Shown here in pieces: positions 28,019-35,819 of a stretch of DNA of 64,000 nucleotides. Position 1 is the stretch's first letter; the number at the start of each line of letters is the position of its first letter. The translations under genes and the position numbers were made by a program. The stretch lies in NCBI RefSeq assembly GCF_000331025.1, contig NC_020055.1, positions 186,001 to 250,000 of the forward strand. Direction: 5' to 3'. The notes under the pieces were generated by a model, which was not told the DNA's origin, did no database searches, and saw nothing but the letters and a program-made list of their open reading frames with translations. The DNA is from Maridesulfovibrio hydrothermalis AM13 = DSM 14728 (GTDB lineage: Bacteria > Desulfobacterota > Desulfovibrionia > Desulfovibrionales > Desulfovibrionaceae).

Positions 28019-29096
28019 CGCTTTGAAGACTTTGAAAAAAGAATTTTGCTGGAAATCAATTTCATTTCGCCATGCTGTAAAAGCGGCAATAGCGATTACT
28101 GTGGCTATCGTAGCAGCAAGGTTTTTAGAACTGCGTCATGCGGTATGGCTTCCTATCAGCGTTATTGTCATCATGCGGCCTTCGGTCGGCGGCACTTTGC
28201 GTATCGGCTGGAAGAGGCTTTGGGGAACCGTGCTGGGGGCATCATTAGGTGTAGGGATTTTGTTTCTTGAGCCGGCGACAGCGGTGCTTGTCTCGCTTAT
28301 TGCTTTGTCTTTTTTTCTTGTTATTGTGCTTCGTGTTTTCAGCTATACTGCTTTTTCCTGTTTCTTGACTGTAGCTGTAGTTTTACTGCTGGGCGTACTG
28401 TTTACTGACGGCTGGCAGTTCGGGGTAGAGCGCATACTTGATACATTTCTTGGTGTCATTATCGGGGTTGTGGCCTCGTTCGGAGTGTGGCCTAATTTGG
28501 CACGCAAGAATTTGCGTAAGAAGATTGGAACCCTTGTGGAGTTGCAGAAATCTCATTTTATGATGCTGTCCGAATCATATCTGAAGGGTGGAATAACTGA
28601 GGCTGAGCTTGTGGAAAGTCGTATTAAGGCTTCTGTTCAGCTGGATCAGTGCAGAGAGTTTTTTCGGGAGGCGGCGGCAGAACCGGGATTGCAGGGCTGG
28701 CAGAGAAGCGAGCTGACCCGCCTGCTTAGAACTTTTACGCGAATGCACAGTCTGCTTATTTCCATGTCTACCATCATCCGCAGGGGCTATGGCGGACCGC
28801 TTCCATCTATTGCTGACGGTATGAAAAAGATTTTGAGTGCCACAACGGAATACTATGCATGGCTTGAGTGTTACGCTTTGACTCCGGATGAGTGTTCAGA
28901 TCAGCCTGACTTTGATAAGGCGATTGACGATTTTATGATCGCAGTAGGTGATGCCCGTATCAAGGGGGATTTTGAAGATGTCCCTATCGAGCGGCGCAAT
29001 AACATTTCTGCTTTTATCTGGAATATCCGCGCCCTTGGCGGGGAGATAACCCGCGCCGGGAAACGGTTGCATGAGCTGCGTTACGGGCGGGGGTAG
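28008..29096 (+). CDS. FUSC-family membrane protein, second of the pair
   Basis: A 362-residue relative of the upstream gene. Helices lie in residues 20-150, including the family's LRHAVWLPISVIVIMRPSVGGTLRIGWKRLWGT region, followed by a cytoplasmic helical domain. GTG at 28008 is chosen because GGAGGT lies seven bases upstream; it overlaps the first gene by eleven bases. The pair may export aromatic acids or other amphiphiles; no adaptor gene is adjacent. Confidence 0.72.
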   Translation: MFADALKTLKKEFCWKSISFRHAVKAAIAITVAIVAARFLELRHAVWLPISVIVIMRPSVGGTLRIGWKRLWGTVLGASLGVGILFLEPATAVLVSLIALSFFLVIVLRVFSYTAFSCFLTVAVVLLLGVLFTDGWQFGVERILDTFLGVIIGVVASFGVWPNLARKNLRKKIGTLVELQKSHFMMLSESYLKGGITEAELVESRIKASVQLDQCREFFREAAAEPGLQGWQRSELTRLLRTFTRMHSLLISMSTIIRRGYGGPLPSIADGMKKILSATTEYYAWLECYALTPDECSDQPDFDKAIDDFMIAVGDARIKGDFEDVPIERRNNISAFIWNIRALGGEITRAGKRLHELRYGRG

Positions 29097-29191
29097 TTTT
29101 TTTATTGATTGTACTGTCTGTGAGTATGAGCTAATTCGTGTTGATTGCACAAAAGTTGATTATAGATTGATATAAAACAGGAAGGTATTGA

Positions 29192-30298
29192 ATGCTCAGT
29201 GATAAGACACCATATACTTTTGACCGTGTGGTGCGAATTGTATTCGGCGCACTCTCGATCTGGATTACTGTACTCCTGCTTGGGGTGCTCAGTGATGTGC
29301 TGGTTCCTTTTGCTATAGCATTGACCCTTGCCTACTTGCTCAATCCGCTGGTTAATTTCACCGGAAGGTTTATCAAAAACCGCACTGCTGCGGTGCTGAT
29401 CACTTTACTTGCTTTGATGCTTCCGGCTGTGAAACTTTTCTGGATGGCGGTGCGTATGGTCGGATCTGAGCTTAGACTTACCGGACAATTGCTTGCAAAG
29501 TTGGTCAATGACTCTGATGTAGCAAAGCGTGCGGCTGAATATATTCCGGAAGACATCTGGCAGAAAATACTGGACCTTGCTAAGCAGGATGATGTGCGTT
29601 CTTTTCTAAGTGAATCTGGTCTTACTAATATACTGCAAGCCTCGGCGCAAAAAGCGTTGCCCGGCATATGGAATTTGGTGAGCGGGTCTGCTCAGACTCT
29701 GGCTGCGCTGGCTGGGATTTTCGTAATTCTGCTTTATCTGGTCTTTCTGCTTACCGATTATGATAAATTAAGCAGCTGGCGTGTTCATATCCCTAAGAAT
29801 TTCCGAGACAGGGTAAGTTCTTTTGTGGATGAATTTACCAATGTTACCAATCGCTATTTCAGGACACAGGCTTTAATCGCCATGATTATAGGCTGTCTGT
29901 TTTCCGCAGGTTTTCTGATTATTAAATTACCGCTTGCGATTCTGTTGGGGATGCTGATCGGTCTGCTCAATATGGTTCCGTATCTGCAAATTGCCGGATT
30001 GGTTCCAGCTTTTCTGCTGGCCGGAGTGAGCGCACTGGCAACAGGCGGGAATCTCTGGGCTGCTATGGGTGGAGTTGCTGCGGTGTTTGCTATTGTACAG
30101 GTCATTCAGGATGGAGTGCTTGTACCACGGCTGCAGGGGGAAAGTCTCGGGCTGTCACCGTGGATGATACTGCTATCTCTTTCCATCTGGGGAAAGCTGC
30201 TCGGATTTCTCGGACTGGTAATGGCCCTCCCGTTAAGCTGTATGGTTCTTGCGCTTTACAGGCAGCATATGATGGAGCGCGGGGAGTTGGTGGAGTAG
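29192..30298 (+). CDS. AI-2E/PerM-family membrane transporter
   Basis: A 368-residue protein with seven to eight predicted helices, a central soluble segment at about 70-145 and the family's C-terminal block MLIGLLNMVPYLQIAGLVPAF and VLVPRLQGESLGLSPW. Members export AI-2 or act as ion-coupled permeases; the substrate here is unknown. GGAAGG precedes the ATG by about seven bases. It stands alone after the FUSC pair. Confidence 0.88.
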   Translation: MLSDKTPYTFDRVVRIVFGALSIWITVLLLGVLSDVLVPFAIALTLAYLLNPLVNFTGRFIKNRTAAVLITLLALMLPAVKLFWMAVRMVGSELRLTGQLLAKLVNDSDVAKRAAEYIPEDIWQKILDLAKQDDVRSFLSESGLTNILQASAQKALPGIWNLVSGSAQTLAALAGIFVILLYLVFLLTDYDKLSSWRVHIPKNFRDRVSSFVDEFTNVTNRYFRTQALIAMIIGCLFSAGFLIIKLPLAILLGMLIGLLNMVPYLQIAGLVPAFLLAGVSALATGGNLWAAMGGVAAVFAIVQVIQDGVLVPRLQGESLGLSPWMILLSLSIWGKLLGFLGLVMALPLSCMVLALYRQHMMERGELVE

Positions 30299-30406
30299 TG
30301 CAGGTTTCTAGCTACCAACCTTTGCGGGGGACAAAAAAGGTACTGCCTGAATGAGAAGATCTAAATAACAGTTATTTTACTTTGACTGGACCTGCTTTTT
30401 GAGTTT

Positions 30407-30796
30407 TCACATATCTTTTTTGAAAGTAAAAAAACGATTAACAGTATACTGTGCAGCAACGACGATGCACAGAGCTGTACCTTTTGCGATAATATTATTA
30501 AAAGAACAGTATTCAATAAGTATCAGCATGATGAAGTTTGATGCAACTATGCCGCTTAACCCTATACCAAAGAATATCAGGCAGCGTTTTAAAAAGTTAT
30601 TATTGATTTTGAAGTTGAATTTATAGTTGCAAATAAAATTATTTAGTATTCCAAGGCATGAACTTACTGTGTTGGCAGTGATGTAGTGTATGCTTAGAGT
30701 GTCGTTTAGAATATAAAATGATCCGAAATCAACCACTGCTCCCCATATTCCTATCAAAATGTATAAGATAAGATGTCTATCGATGATATTTTGCAT
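30407..30796 (-). CDS. gtrA: GtrA-family bactoprenol-glucosyl flippase
   Basis: A 129-residue, four-helix protein (YILIGIWGAVVDFGSFYIL..., ending TVNRFFTF) of the GtrA family. It flips undecaprenyl-phosphate glucose across the inner membrane for O-antigen glucosylation. It starts ten bases after the GtrII-type gene stop and is the third gene of the gtrB-gtrII-gtrA operon on the minus strand. Confidence 0.85.
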   Translation of the reverse strand: MQNIIDRHLILYILIGIWGAVVDFGSFYILNDTLSIHYITANTVSSCLGILNNFICNYKFNFKINNNFLKRCLIFFGIGLSGIVASNFIMLILIEYCSFNNIIAKGTALCIVVAAQYTVNRFFTFKKDM

Positions 30797-30805
30797 AATA
30801 ATTTA

Positions 30806-32302
30806 TTACGGTTTTTTAAATATCAGCAATAAGTCTGAATTATATTTATACAATGTGTAGTGGAAAGTATCGGCAATGAGCGGCAGATCGCTGGTGTTGA
30901 TTGCCGTCTTAAGTGGATTATGTTCGATGTCACGATAGTTTCTTACTCCGCAGCCATAGTAAGGGAGTTGATACTTAAACGCCCACGGAGCATTGGTGTC
31001 CAGAGGCCTGAAAATAGGAAATGTTTCGACCAGACGATGGAAATAATGTGAGTTTTGCAGGTTCCCTGAGTAATAGAGTGTGGTTTCCTTGTCAGAGGTG
31101 GCGTCATTAATTTTTGAGACAATGGAAGAGATAATAGGCTGATGGTAATCATGTTCAACTTTTACAAGATTTCCGGCTAAATAGCTGAACCCTAATCCGG
31201 AAAGCATTACAGGTGCCAACAGCCAGCATAATATCTTTTTGTTTTTAATCGCCCATCCCGGCACAAGGAAAAGAAAGGCTGTGATGCCGCTGAATGAAGT
31301 TAAGACCTGTAAACTTGATTTGAAGGATTCCTTTATTACAGCCATGTGTATAAATGAAAAAGAAAATATAATTAATGGTGCAAGAACTGCGAGGGATGAA
31401 ATAATTTTAAAAACCGGTGCTATGTCGGCTGTAAGAACGTTCTTTTTATATGTATAAGCAACAAAGACAATGCTTATGATAAGTAGCAATGAGAAAAAAA
31501 TGATCTGTTGCTGACTTAGCGATGAAAATATTAATGCAGACATAGCCCGGCAGTTTTCTAAGAACAGATGAAGTCCGTTTTCCGATAAATCAAGTGTTTG
31601 TGATTTGGCTGCTCGACGGGCAATGTTGGCAATAAAGAAAAGTTTCAAGAATAATTTATATGCAATAAAAGCTAATACAAGTTGTAAAATGCGGTTTGCT
31701 ATGGTTTTAAAAATCCCTTCATATTCATTTTTATAAATGCTGTGTACAAATTCTATCACGGCTAAAGCCATAAAGAATCCTAACGAGGCTTGATAAGAGT
31801 TTATGCTTAAGAAAATGCATAAGGCACATGCCGCGTGATATCTGAATATTTTTTTTGTATTCTGCGGCATCTTCAGTGCAAAAGGCACGATAAGCAAGAC
31901 AAGGCTTAAGGACAGCCCTAAACTATCCAGTTGATATATAAAAAGACGCAATAAAAAGGGGTTAAAAATAAATCCGAAAGCAAGAATTGTTGATATATAT
32001 GGATTATCCACATCAATGAATAATTTTTTTATCAGCAATCCGCCAAAGGTAAAAACAGGAATAGATAATAATAAAGGCAGCGGGGCGGGAGTGTATATGG
32101 TTGTAGCATGCATCAGAAAGCGCATGATTTGTGAAGGAAGCAGACGCCCGTCATCGTCCCATGAGTTTCCTGTCATAATTCTGCAGTAGTCATCATTGTA
32201 TGGACAGTTTGCGATAATCATCGGCAAAACATAAAGCAGTGTCAGTCCGGCAAATAGCAGAATGAAGCTTTTATCTTCAGTTGTGATCTTAAGGTCTTGC
32301 AT
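30806..32302 (-). CDS. GtrII-type glucosyltransferase, polytopic membrane protein
   Basis: A 498-residue protein with about ten helices (ILLFAGLTLLYVLPMIIANC at the start, then a short loop with YNDDYCRIMTGNSWDDDGR). The acidic loop and GtrA/GtrB neighbours match the Glucos_trans_II family, which moves glucose from the lipid carrier to O-antigen in the periplasm. The ATG at 32302 has AGAGGA five bases upstream; an in-frame start at 32392 would overlap gtrB. AT-richer than the housekeeping genes, consistent with transfer of serotype-conversion genes. Confidence 0.8.
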   Translation of the reverse strand: MQDLKITTEDKSFILLFAGLTLLYVLPMIIANCPYNDDYCRIMTGNSWDDDGRLLPSQIMRFLMHATTIYTPAPLPLLLSIPVFTFGGLLIKKLFIDVDNPYISTILAFGFIFNPFLLRLFIYQLDSLGLSLSLVLLIVPFALKMPQNTKKIFRYHAACALCIFLSINSYQASLGFFMALAVIEFVHSIYKNEYEGIFKTIANRILQLVLAFIAYKLFLKLFFIANIARRAAKSQTLDLSENGLHLFLENCRAMSALIFSSLSQQQIIFFSLLLIISIVFVAYTYKKNVLTADIAPVFKIISSLAVLAPLIIFSFSFIHMAVIKESFKSSLQVLTSFSGITAFLFLVPGWAIKNKKILCWLLAPVMLSGLGFSYLAGNLVKVEHDYHQPIISSIVSKINDATSDKETTLYYSGNLQNSHYFHRLVETFPIFRPLDTNAPWAFKYQLPYYGCGVRNYRDIEHNPLKTAINTSDLPLIADTFHYTLYKYNSDLLLIFKKP

Positions 32303-32321
32303 TGTATCCTCTGAATTGCGC

Positions 32322-33254
32322 CTATAAAATTTTACGTACAATAAAAATAGGTCTGTTTTTTGTTTCCATGTAGGCGCGTCCCAGATATTCACCTAAAGTA
32401 CCTATGCCGATAAGTTGCAGGCCGCCTAAAAATGTGACAGCAACCATTATAGATGCATAGCCGGGGACATCAATGCCTAGAAAAATGACTTGGATTAATA
32501 TTTTCAGAGTTAAAATGAAAGATATGCCCGCCACCAATGCACCAACATAAGTCCAGATACGCAAAGGCACTGTTCCGAAGCTGGTTAAACCTTCAAGGGC
32601 AAAGTTCCATAATTTCCAACCGTTGAATTTGGATTCTCCGGCAGCTCTTTCATCGCGTACATAGTCGACTTGTGTGGTTTTAAAACCTACCCAGGCAAAA
32701 AGGCCTTTCATGAACCGCTTAGATTCCGGAAGGGTGTTCAAAGCATCCACAACAGGGCGGGAAATTAATCTGTAGTCTCCTACATTGTCAGGTATATGCG
32801 GTGTTGAGATTTTATTATTCAACCAGTAAAAGCACCTAGCAGTGAAACGTTTTAAAAAGGAGTCGCTGTCTCTGTTGCTGCGATGTGCCAGAACAACATC
32901 AAAGCCTTCCTGCCATTTGGATATCATTTCAGGAATAAGTTCAGGTGGATCTTGCAGGTCTGCGTCTATTGGAATAATGATACTACCATTTGCATATTGC
33001 AGTCCTGCAGTCATAGCTGCTTCTTTGCCGAAGTTACGGCTTAAATCAATTATTTTAATTTGCGGGTATGTTTTTTTTAATGCAATGAGATTAATTAAAG
33101 TATCATCTGTACTGCCGTCATTTATAAAAATATACTCAGCTTTAATGTTATGTATTTTTTTTATCACTTCAGATACACGTTTCATAAACATGCACAGAAC
33201 ATCTTCTTCATTATATACAGGTATGATAATGGATAGTAATATATTTTTAGACAT
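32322..33254 (-). CDS. gtrB: Bactoprenol glucosyltransferase, GT2 family (GtrB-like)
   Basis: A 310-residue dolichol-phosphate-mannose synthase-like enzyme. It has the GT2 start LSIIIPVYNEEDVL, the metal-binding IPIDADLQDPPELI near residue 100, then RSNRDSDSFLKR and two C-terminal helices. It transfers glucose from UDP-glucose to undecaprenyl phosphate on the inner face, the first step for GtrA and GtrII. First gene of the operon; transcription would start in the gap at about 33255-33300. Confidence 0.92.
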   Translation of the reverse strand: MSKNILLSIIIPVYNEEDVLCMFMKRVSEVIKKIHNIKAEYIFINDGSTDDTLINLIALKKTYPQIKIIDLSRNFGKEAAMTAGLQYANGSIIIPIDADLQDPPELIPEMISKWQEGFDVVLAHRSNRDSDSFLKRFTARCFYWLNNKISTPHIPDNVGDYRLISRPVVDALNTLPESKRFMKGLFAWVGFKTTQVDYVRDERAAGESKFNGWKLWNFALEGLTSFGTVPLRIWTYVGALVAGISFILTLKILIQVIFLGIDVPGYASIMVAVTFLGGLQLIGIGTLGEYLGRAYMETKNRPIFIVRKIL

Positions 33255-33566
33255 TAATGCATTCCTTGACTTATTATATTGTATACGTATTTGCGGCTGA
33301 GAAAATTATTGTGGATCTATCGGGAAGTCAAGTTGATCACTAGCAGGCATGGGGCAAGTTACCAAGCAGCTTCTATCTGGAAAAGCCGGCAAAGCTGGCG
33401 TGTAAATAAATCAGAGGCAATTATTGGGGAATGTGTAGAAACAACCAGTGCGTGAGGGTATCCGCTTAAAAAAAGAAGTGTGTTTGAATTCTGGATTATA
33501 GTTTTGATGTTCGGTTTCAGTTAATTGTTTCTTCTGTCGATGTTAAAAGAACAACCCAACCGCGTA

Positions 33567-33585
33567 CCTGCTATCTTATAGCAGG
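33567..33585. other. Short perfect hairpin in the 33255-34038 gap
   Basis: CCTGCTAT-CTT-ATAGCAGG. It lies between the gtr operon promoter side and the prophage left end. No T-run follows, so it is not a clear terminator; it may be a protein-binding inverted repeat. The rest of 33255-33660 shows no gene I can support. Confidence 0.5.
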
Positions 33586-33669
33586 ATCAGTATTTGCCTC
33601 ATATACACAATTGCACAATTTTGATTTCAAAAAAAGTGTACTACGACACTAGGTATTAACAGCCAAGTA

Positions 33670-33720
33670 TATACGGGACTATCCGGGATTAAGCGGGAAG
33701 TAGCGGGAAGTAGCGGGAGT
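33670..33720 (+). repeat. Five tandem ~10-base CGGGA units
   Basis: Units are TATACGGGAC, TATCCGGGAT, TAAGCGGGAAG, TAGCGGGAAG and TAGCGGGAGT, in phase near one helical turn. Such arrays are typical of recombinase or excisionase arm-binding sites. They lie just inside the proposed prophage left end at 33637. Confidence 0.6.
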
Positions 33721-33768
33721 TTCGTGAGGTTCTAAGGAAGATTTTGGTTAAATCGTTTTTGACACCCA

Positions 33769-33805
33769 AAATGCCGTAAACTGTTATTTGCGGCATTTGT
33801 TTTTG
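33769..33805 (+). terminator. Plus-strand terminator with no gene upstream
   Basis: AAATGCCG at 33769-33776 pairs with CGGCATTT at 33791-33798, followed by GTTTTT. No plus-strand gene is visible upstream, so it is a relic or ends an untranslated transcript. Confidence 0.6.
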
Positions 33806-33984
33806 ACAGTACTTATTTTGAAATGATGCTGCGTTATGAAAAAAAGAATTGCTCTGTCCGTTTATTAAATTCTTATTTTGTTTTTCCCTAAAAACAGAAC
33901 AAAACATTCTTTTTTAGTTTTTAAGTATTGATAAAATAGCAGATGATAGTTTATAACCTAAAAAGTTGCACATACTGCTTTACT

Positions 33985-34028
33985 AAATGGGCAAAAAGAT
34001 TACCTTTTTGCCCATTTGTTTTTTTTTA
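33985..34028. terminator. Strong terminator at the end of the prophage repressor gene
   Basis: A perfect 14-base stem (AAATGGGCAAAAAG / CTTTTTGCCCATTT) with a five-base loop, followed on the plus strand by a ten-base T-run. The minus-strand side has only three T's, so it works best for plus-strand transcripts but can also bound the repressor message. Confidence 0.85.
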
Positions 34029-34038
34029 ATATAACTGA

Positions 34039-34533
34039 CTAGATCGCCTTTCGATGTGCTTCATTGTGCATACCTTGATCTGGCGCAGCCCTTGCCTTAA
34101 TCTCGGCCAGCTTTACCCTCAGGTCGCCATTTTCTTTAGTAAGCTCAAGCTTATCTTTCATAAGCTCTCGGTTCTCCTTTACAAGCTCTCTATTATCTTG
34201 CCTAAGCTCACGACATTCCTGCCGCAGCTCTTCCAGTTCTCCGCTAGCAGATAAACTTGCGTCAGCAACTGCTTCTTGTACCTGCTCTTGTAGATGATTT
34301 CCGGCTTCCCCCCGCTTCATGGGACCTTCACCAAAAAAAAGCCAATCAGAGCATACCCCATAGCTTTTAGCTATTTTTTCTATCCACCCTGAAGGAATTT
34401 GTTGCCTGCGTTTAGCGGCAGCAACAGAAGGAGATTTGATTTCTAATATTTTAGCTAATTGCGCATCTGAGCTAGCCCCACATGCCTTCATTATTCGGTT
34501 AAGTCTATCTTCAAAGCTGTTCGCATTAACCAT
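34039..34533 (-). CDS. Prophage CI-like repressor with coiled-coil C-terminus
   Basis: A 164-residue DNA-binding protein. Residues 5-70 match the phage CI repressor helix-turn-helix (RLNRIMKACGASSDAQLAKILEI, IPSGWIEKIAKSYGVCSDWLFFGEG). Residues 95-150 are a charged coiled coil with repeating ELR/ENREL heptads, probably for dimerisation. There is no LexA-like autoprotease domain, so induction would not be by RecA-driven self-cleavage. It faces away from the early genes, with the operator region 34534-34799 between. Confidence 0.85.
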   Translation of the reverse strand: MVNANSFEDRLNRIMKACGASSDAQLAKILEIKSPSVAAAKRRQQIPSGWIEKIAKSYGVCSDWLFFGEGPMKRGEAGNHLQEQVQEAVADASLSASGELEELRQECRELRQDNRELVKENRELMKDKLELTKENGDLRVKLAEIKARAAPDQGMHNEAHRKAI

Positions 34534-34659
34534 AAGTTATTCCGAAATGTTTTGCGAACCACGACAACCCTTATGTTTACCTAACATTACAGTTGGCTAC
34601 ACATTTAATAACTAAAATTTAATACGAAACTACTTTTTAGCTTGCGTAAGTGGTAAAAT

Positions 34660-34674
34660 TTAGCTAAAAGCTAA
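34660..34674. promoter_or_regulatory. Candidate repressor operator in the early control region
   Basis: TTAGCT-AAA-AGCTAA is a perfect inverted repeat. A related half-site, TTTTTAGCTTGCG, lies about 25 bases upstream. Both sit in the 266-base space between the divergent repressor and early genes. Binding by the repressor is inferred from position and symmetry. Confidence 0.55.
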
Positions 34675-34799
34675 CTCGTGGACGGTTAAAAAAAATATCT
34701 CTTTTTCAAACTAGCCCACCACAGAAAAGCGGTCAACATCTGGAGTTGATTAAAGATCAGACAGTGACTGCCCTAACTCTGGGCAGCAAATAGAATAAA

Positions 34800-35027
34800 A
34801 TGCAAACACAGCTTTCTTTATTTGACGACACCACCACTAGGCTGGGTGATCTTGATGCAATCATAGCAAGGGCGATGCATCAGACATTTGCTCAGTGTGG
34901 CAAGAGCAAAAATGAAGTTGTGGACGCGATGAACGGAGTAGCTGAACGGGGAAGATTTAAACTTACAAAAGGCAATGTAAAGACCCTTACAGCAGCAACT
35001 TTTGAAAAGTGGCTGTCAGTAACTTAG
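34800..35027 (+). CDS. Small prophage early protein
   Basis: A 75-residue acidic-start protein (MQTQLSLFDDTTTRLGD, ending FEKWLSVT). It is the first gene of the early transcript beyond the operator region. The helical pattern and the position are those of small regulators in Mu-like phages, but I recognise no family. It lacks a clear ribosome site at the ATG. Confidence 0.55.
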   Translation: MQTQLSLFDDTTTRLGDLDAIIARAMHQTFAQCGKSKNEVVDAMNGVAERGRFKLTKGNVKTLTAATFEKWLSVT

Positions 35028-35152
35028 AAGCACCACATTCCTGCGACAAGAGCGATTAACACTTTTTGCGAAGTCATAAAGGATCACTGCCCGCTTCGGG
35101 TTCAGCTTCAAGTTCACGGAGCCGACATCATGACCGCAGGTCAGTAAGCAAA

Positions 35153-35227
35153 GTGCGAACTGGGGAACTGTATCTTGCCAACAAGAGATCTAAAAAACGT
35201 ATTAAAGAGCTGGAGGATGCTTTATGA
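35153..35227 (+). CDS. Possible very small basic early ORF
   Basis: A GTG at 35153 opens a 24-codon frame ending KRSKKRIKELEDAL whose stop overlaps the next ATG (TTATGA). The same frame is open from 35060. The Lys/Arg-rich end suggests a nucleic-acid-binding tail, perhaps the remains of a longer gene. Weak ribosome site. Confidence 0.3.
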   Translation: MRTGELYLANKRSKKRIKELEDAL

Positions 35228-35466
35228 GTTTCGCCGCTAGTGGCGCTGGTCGATATCGCGACCCTTGGGAAATCCGCAAATTTTTGAATTCTAAAGGAAC
35301 ATCCATGAGCGGTGTGGCTGTTGATATCGGCCTTTCTCCCGTGATTGTACAGCAGACTGTCAAAGGGGTGAGGAACAACAGAAAAGTTTTGGCAAAGCTA
35401 AGGGAGCTGGGTTGTCCAGTTGGTGCACTTAGTTTGCCTGAAGATATGAAGGAAAAAGCATCATGA
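35224..35466 (+). CDS. Ner-like prophage DNA-binding regulator
   Basis: An 80-residue protein with a helix-turn-helix at about residues 12-55 (WEIRKFLNSKGTSMSGVAVDIGLSPVIVQQTVKGVRNNRKVLAKLRELG). In Mu-like phages a Ner-type protein in this place turns down early and repressor transcription. GGAGG lies eight bases before the ATG. Assignment is by fold and gene order. Confidence 0.65.
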   Translation: MSFAASGAGRYRDPWEIRKFLNSKGTSMSGVAVDIGLSPVIVQQTVKGVRNNRKVLAKLRELGCPVGALSLPEDMKEKAS

Positions 35467-35729
35467 GTTCAAAGCCTTTTACGGTCAAGACGCTTTCACT
35501 AAGACCATTGTCGTAGGAACAGTGATCATAAATATATCCGGTGTCTCTTAATTAAATAATCGTGCTTAAAGCAAGCTCGACTTCAGATGAAACCTCCCCG
35601 TTAATACTGATGTCACCCGAGCAGGACACTTCAAGAGCACAAATCACTTTAGGCACGGTAAATGATTCATAAAAGGAGCCTATAAATTTGAGCAGTGTAT
35701 TCATCAAACAGGTCAATATTTAAAGACAT
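35467..35729 (-). pseudogene. Broken small minus-strand gene between ner-like and transposase genes
   Basis: On the minus strand an ATG at 35729, behind AGAAGGAG, opens MSLNIDLFDEYTAQIYRLL. A frameshift then leads to YESFTVPKVICALEVS... ending ALSTII, then a TAA, then the same frame continues LRDTGYIYDHCSYDNGL and VLTVKGFEL. Taken together this is one gene of about 85 codons with one frameshift and one nonsense change. It opposes the early operon, so it was likely a cargo gene. I cannot name its function. Confidence 0.6.
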
Positions 35730-35819
35730 ATTTCCGGCTCCTTCTTGGTTTGAATCAAAATAGAAGCGTAATTATTTCCCCTCTGCCAGAGGGAGCCGGA
35801 CAACTCAAACGGAATAATT

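Noticed and set aside
33670-33720. CRISPR array
   Set aside because: The units are only about 10 bases with no unique spacers, so this is a tandem repeat.
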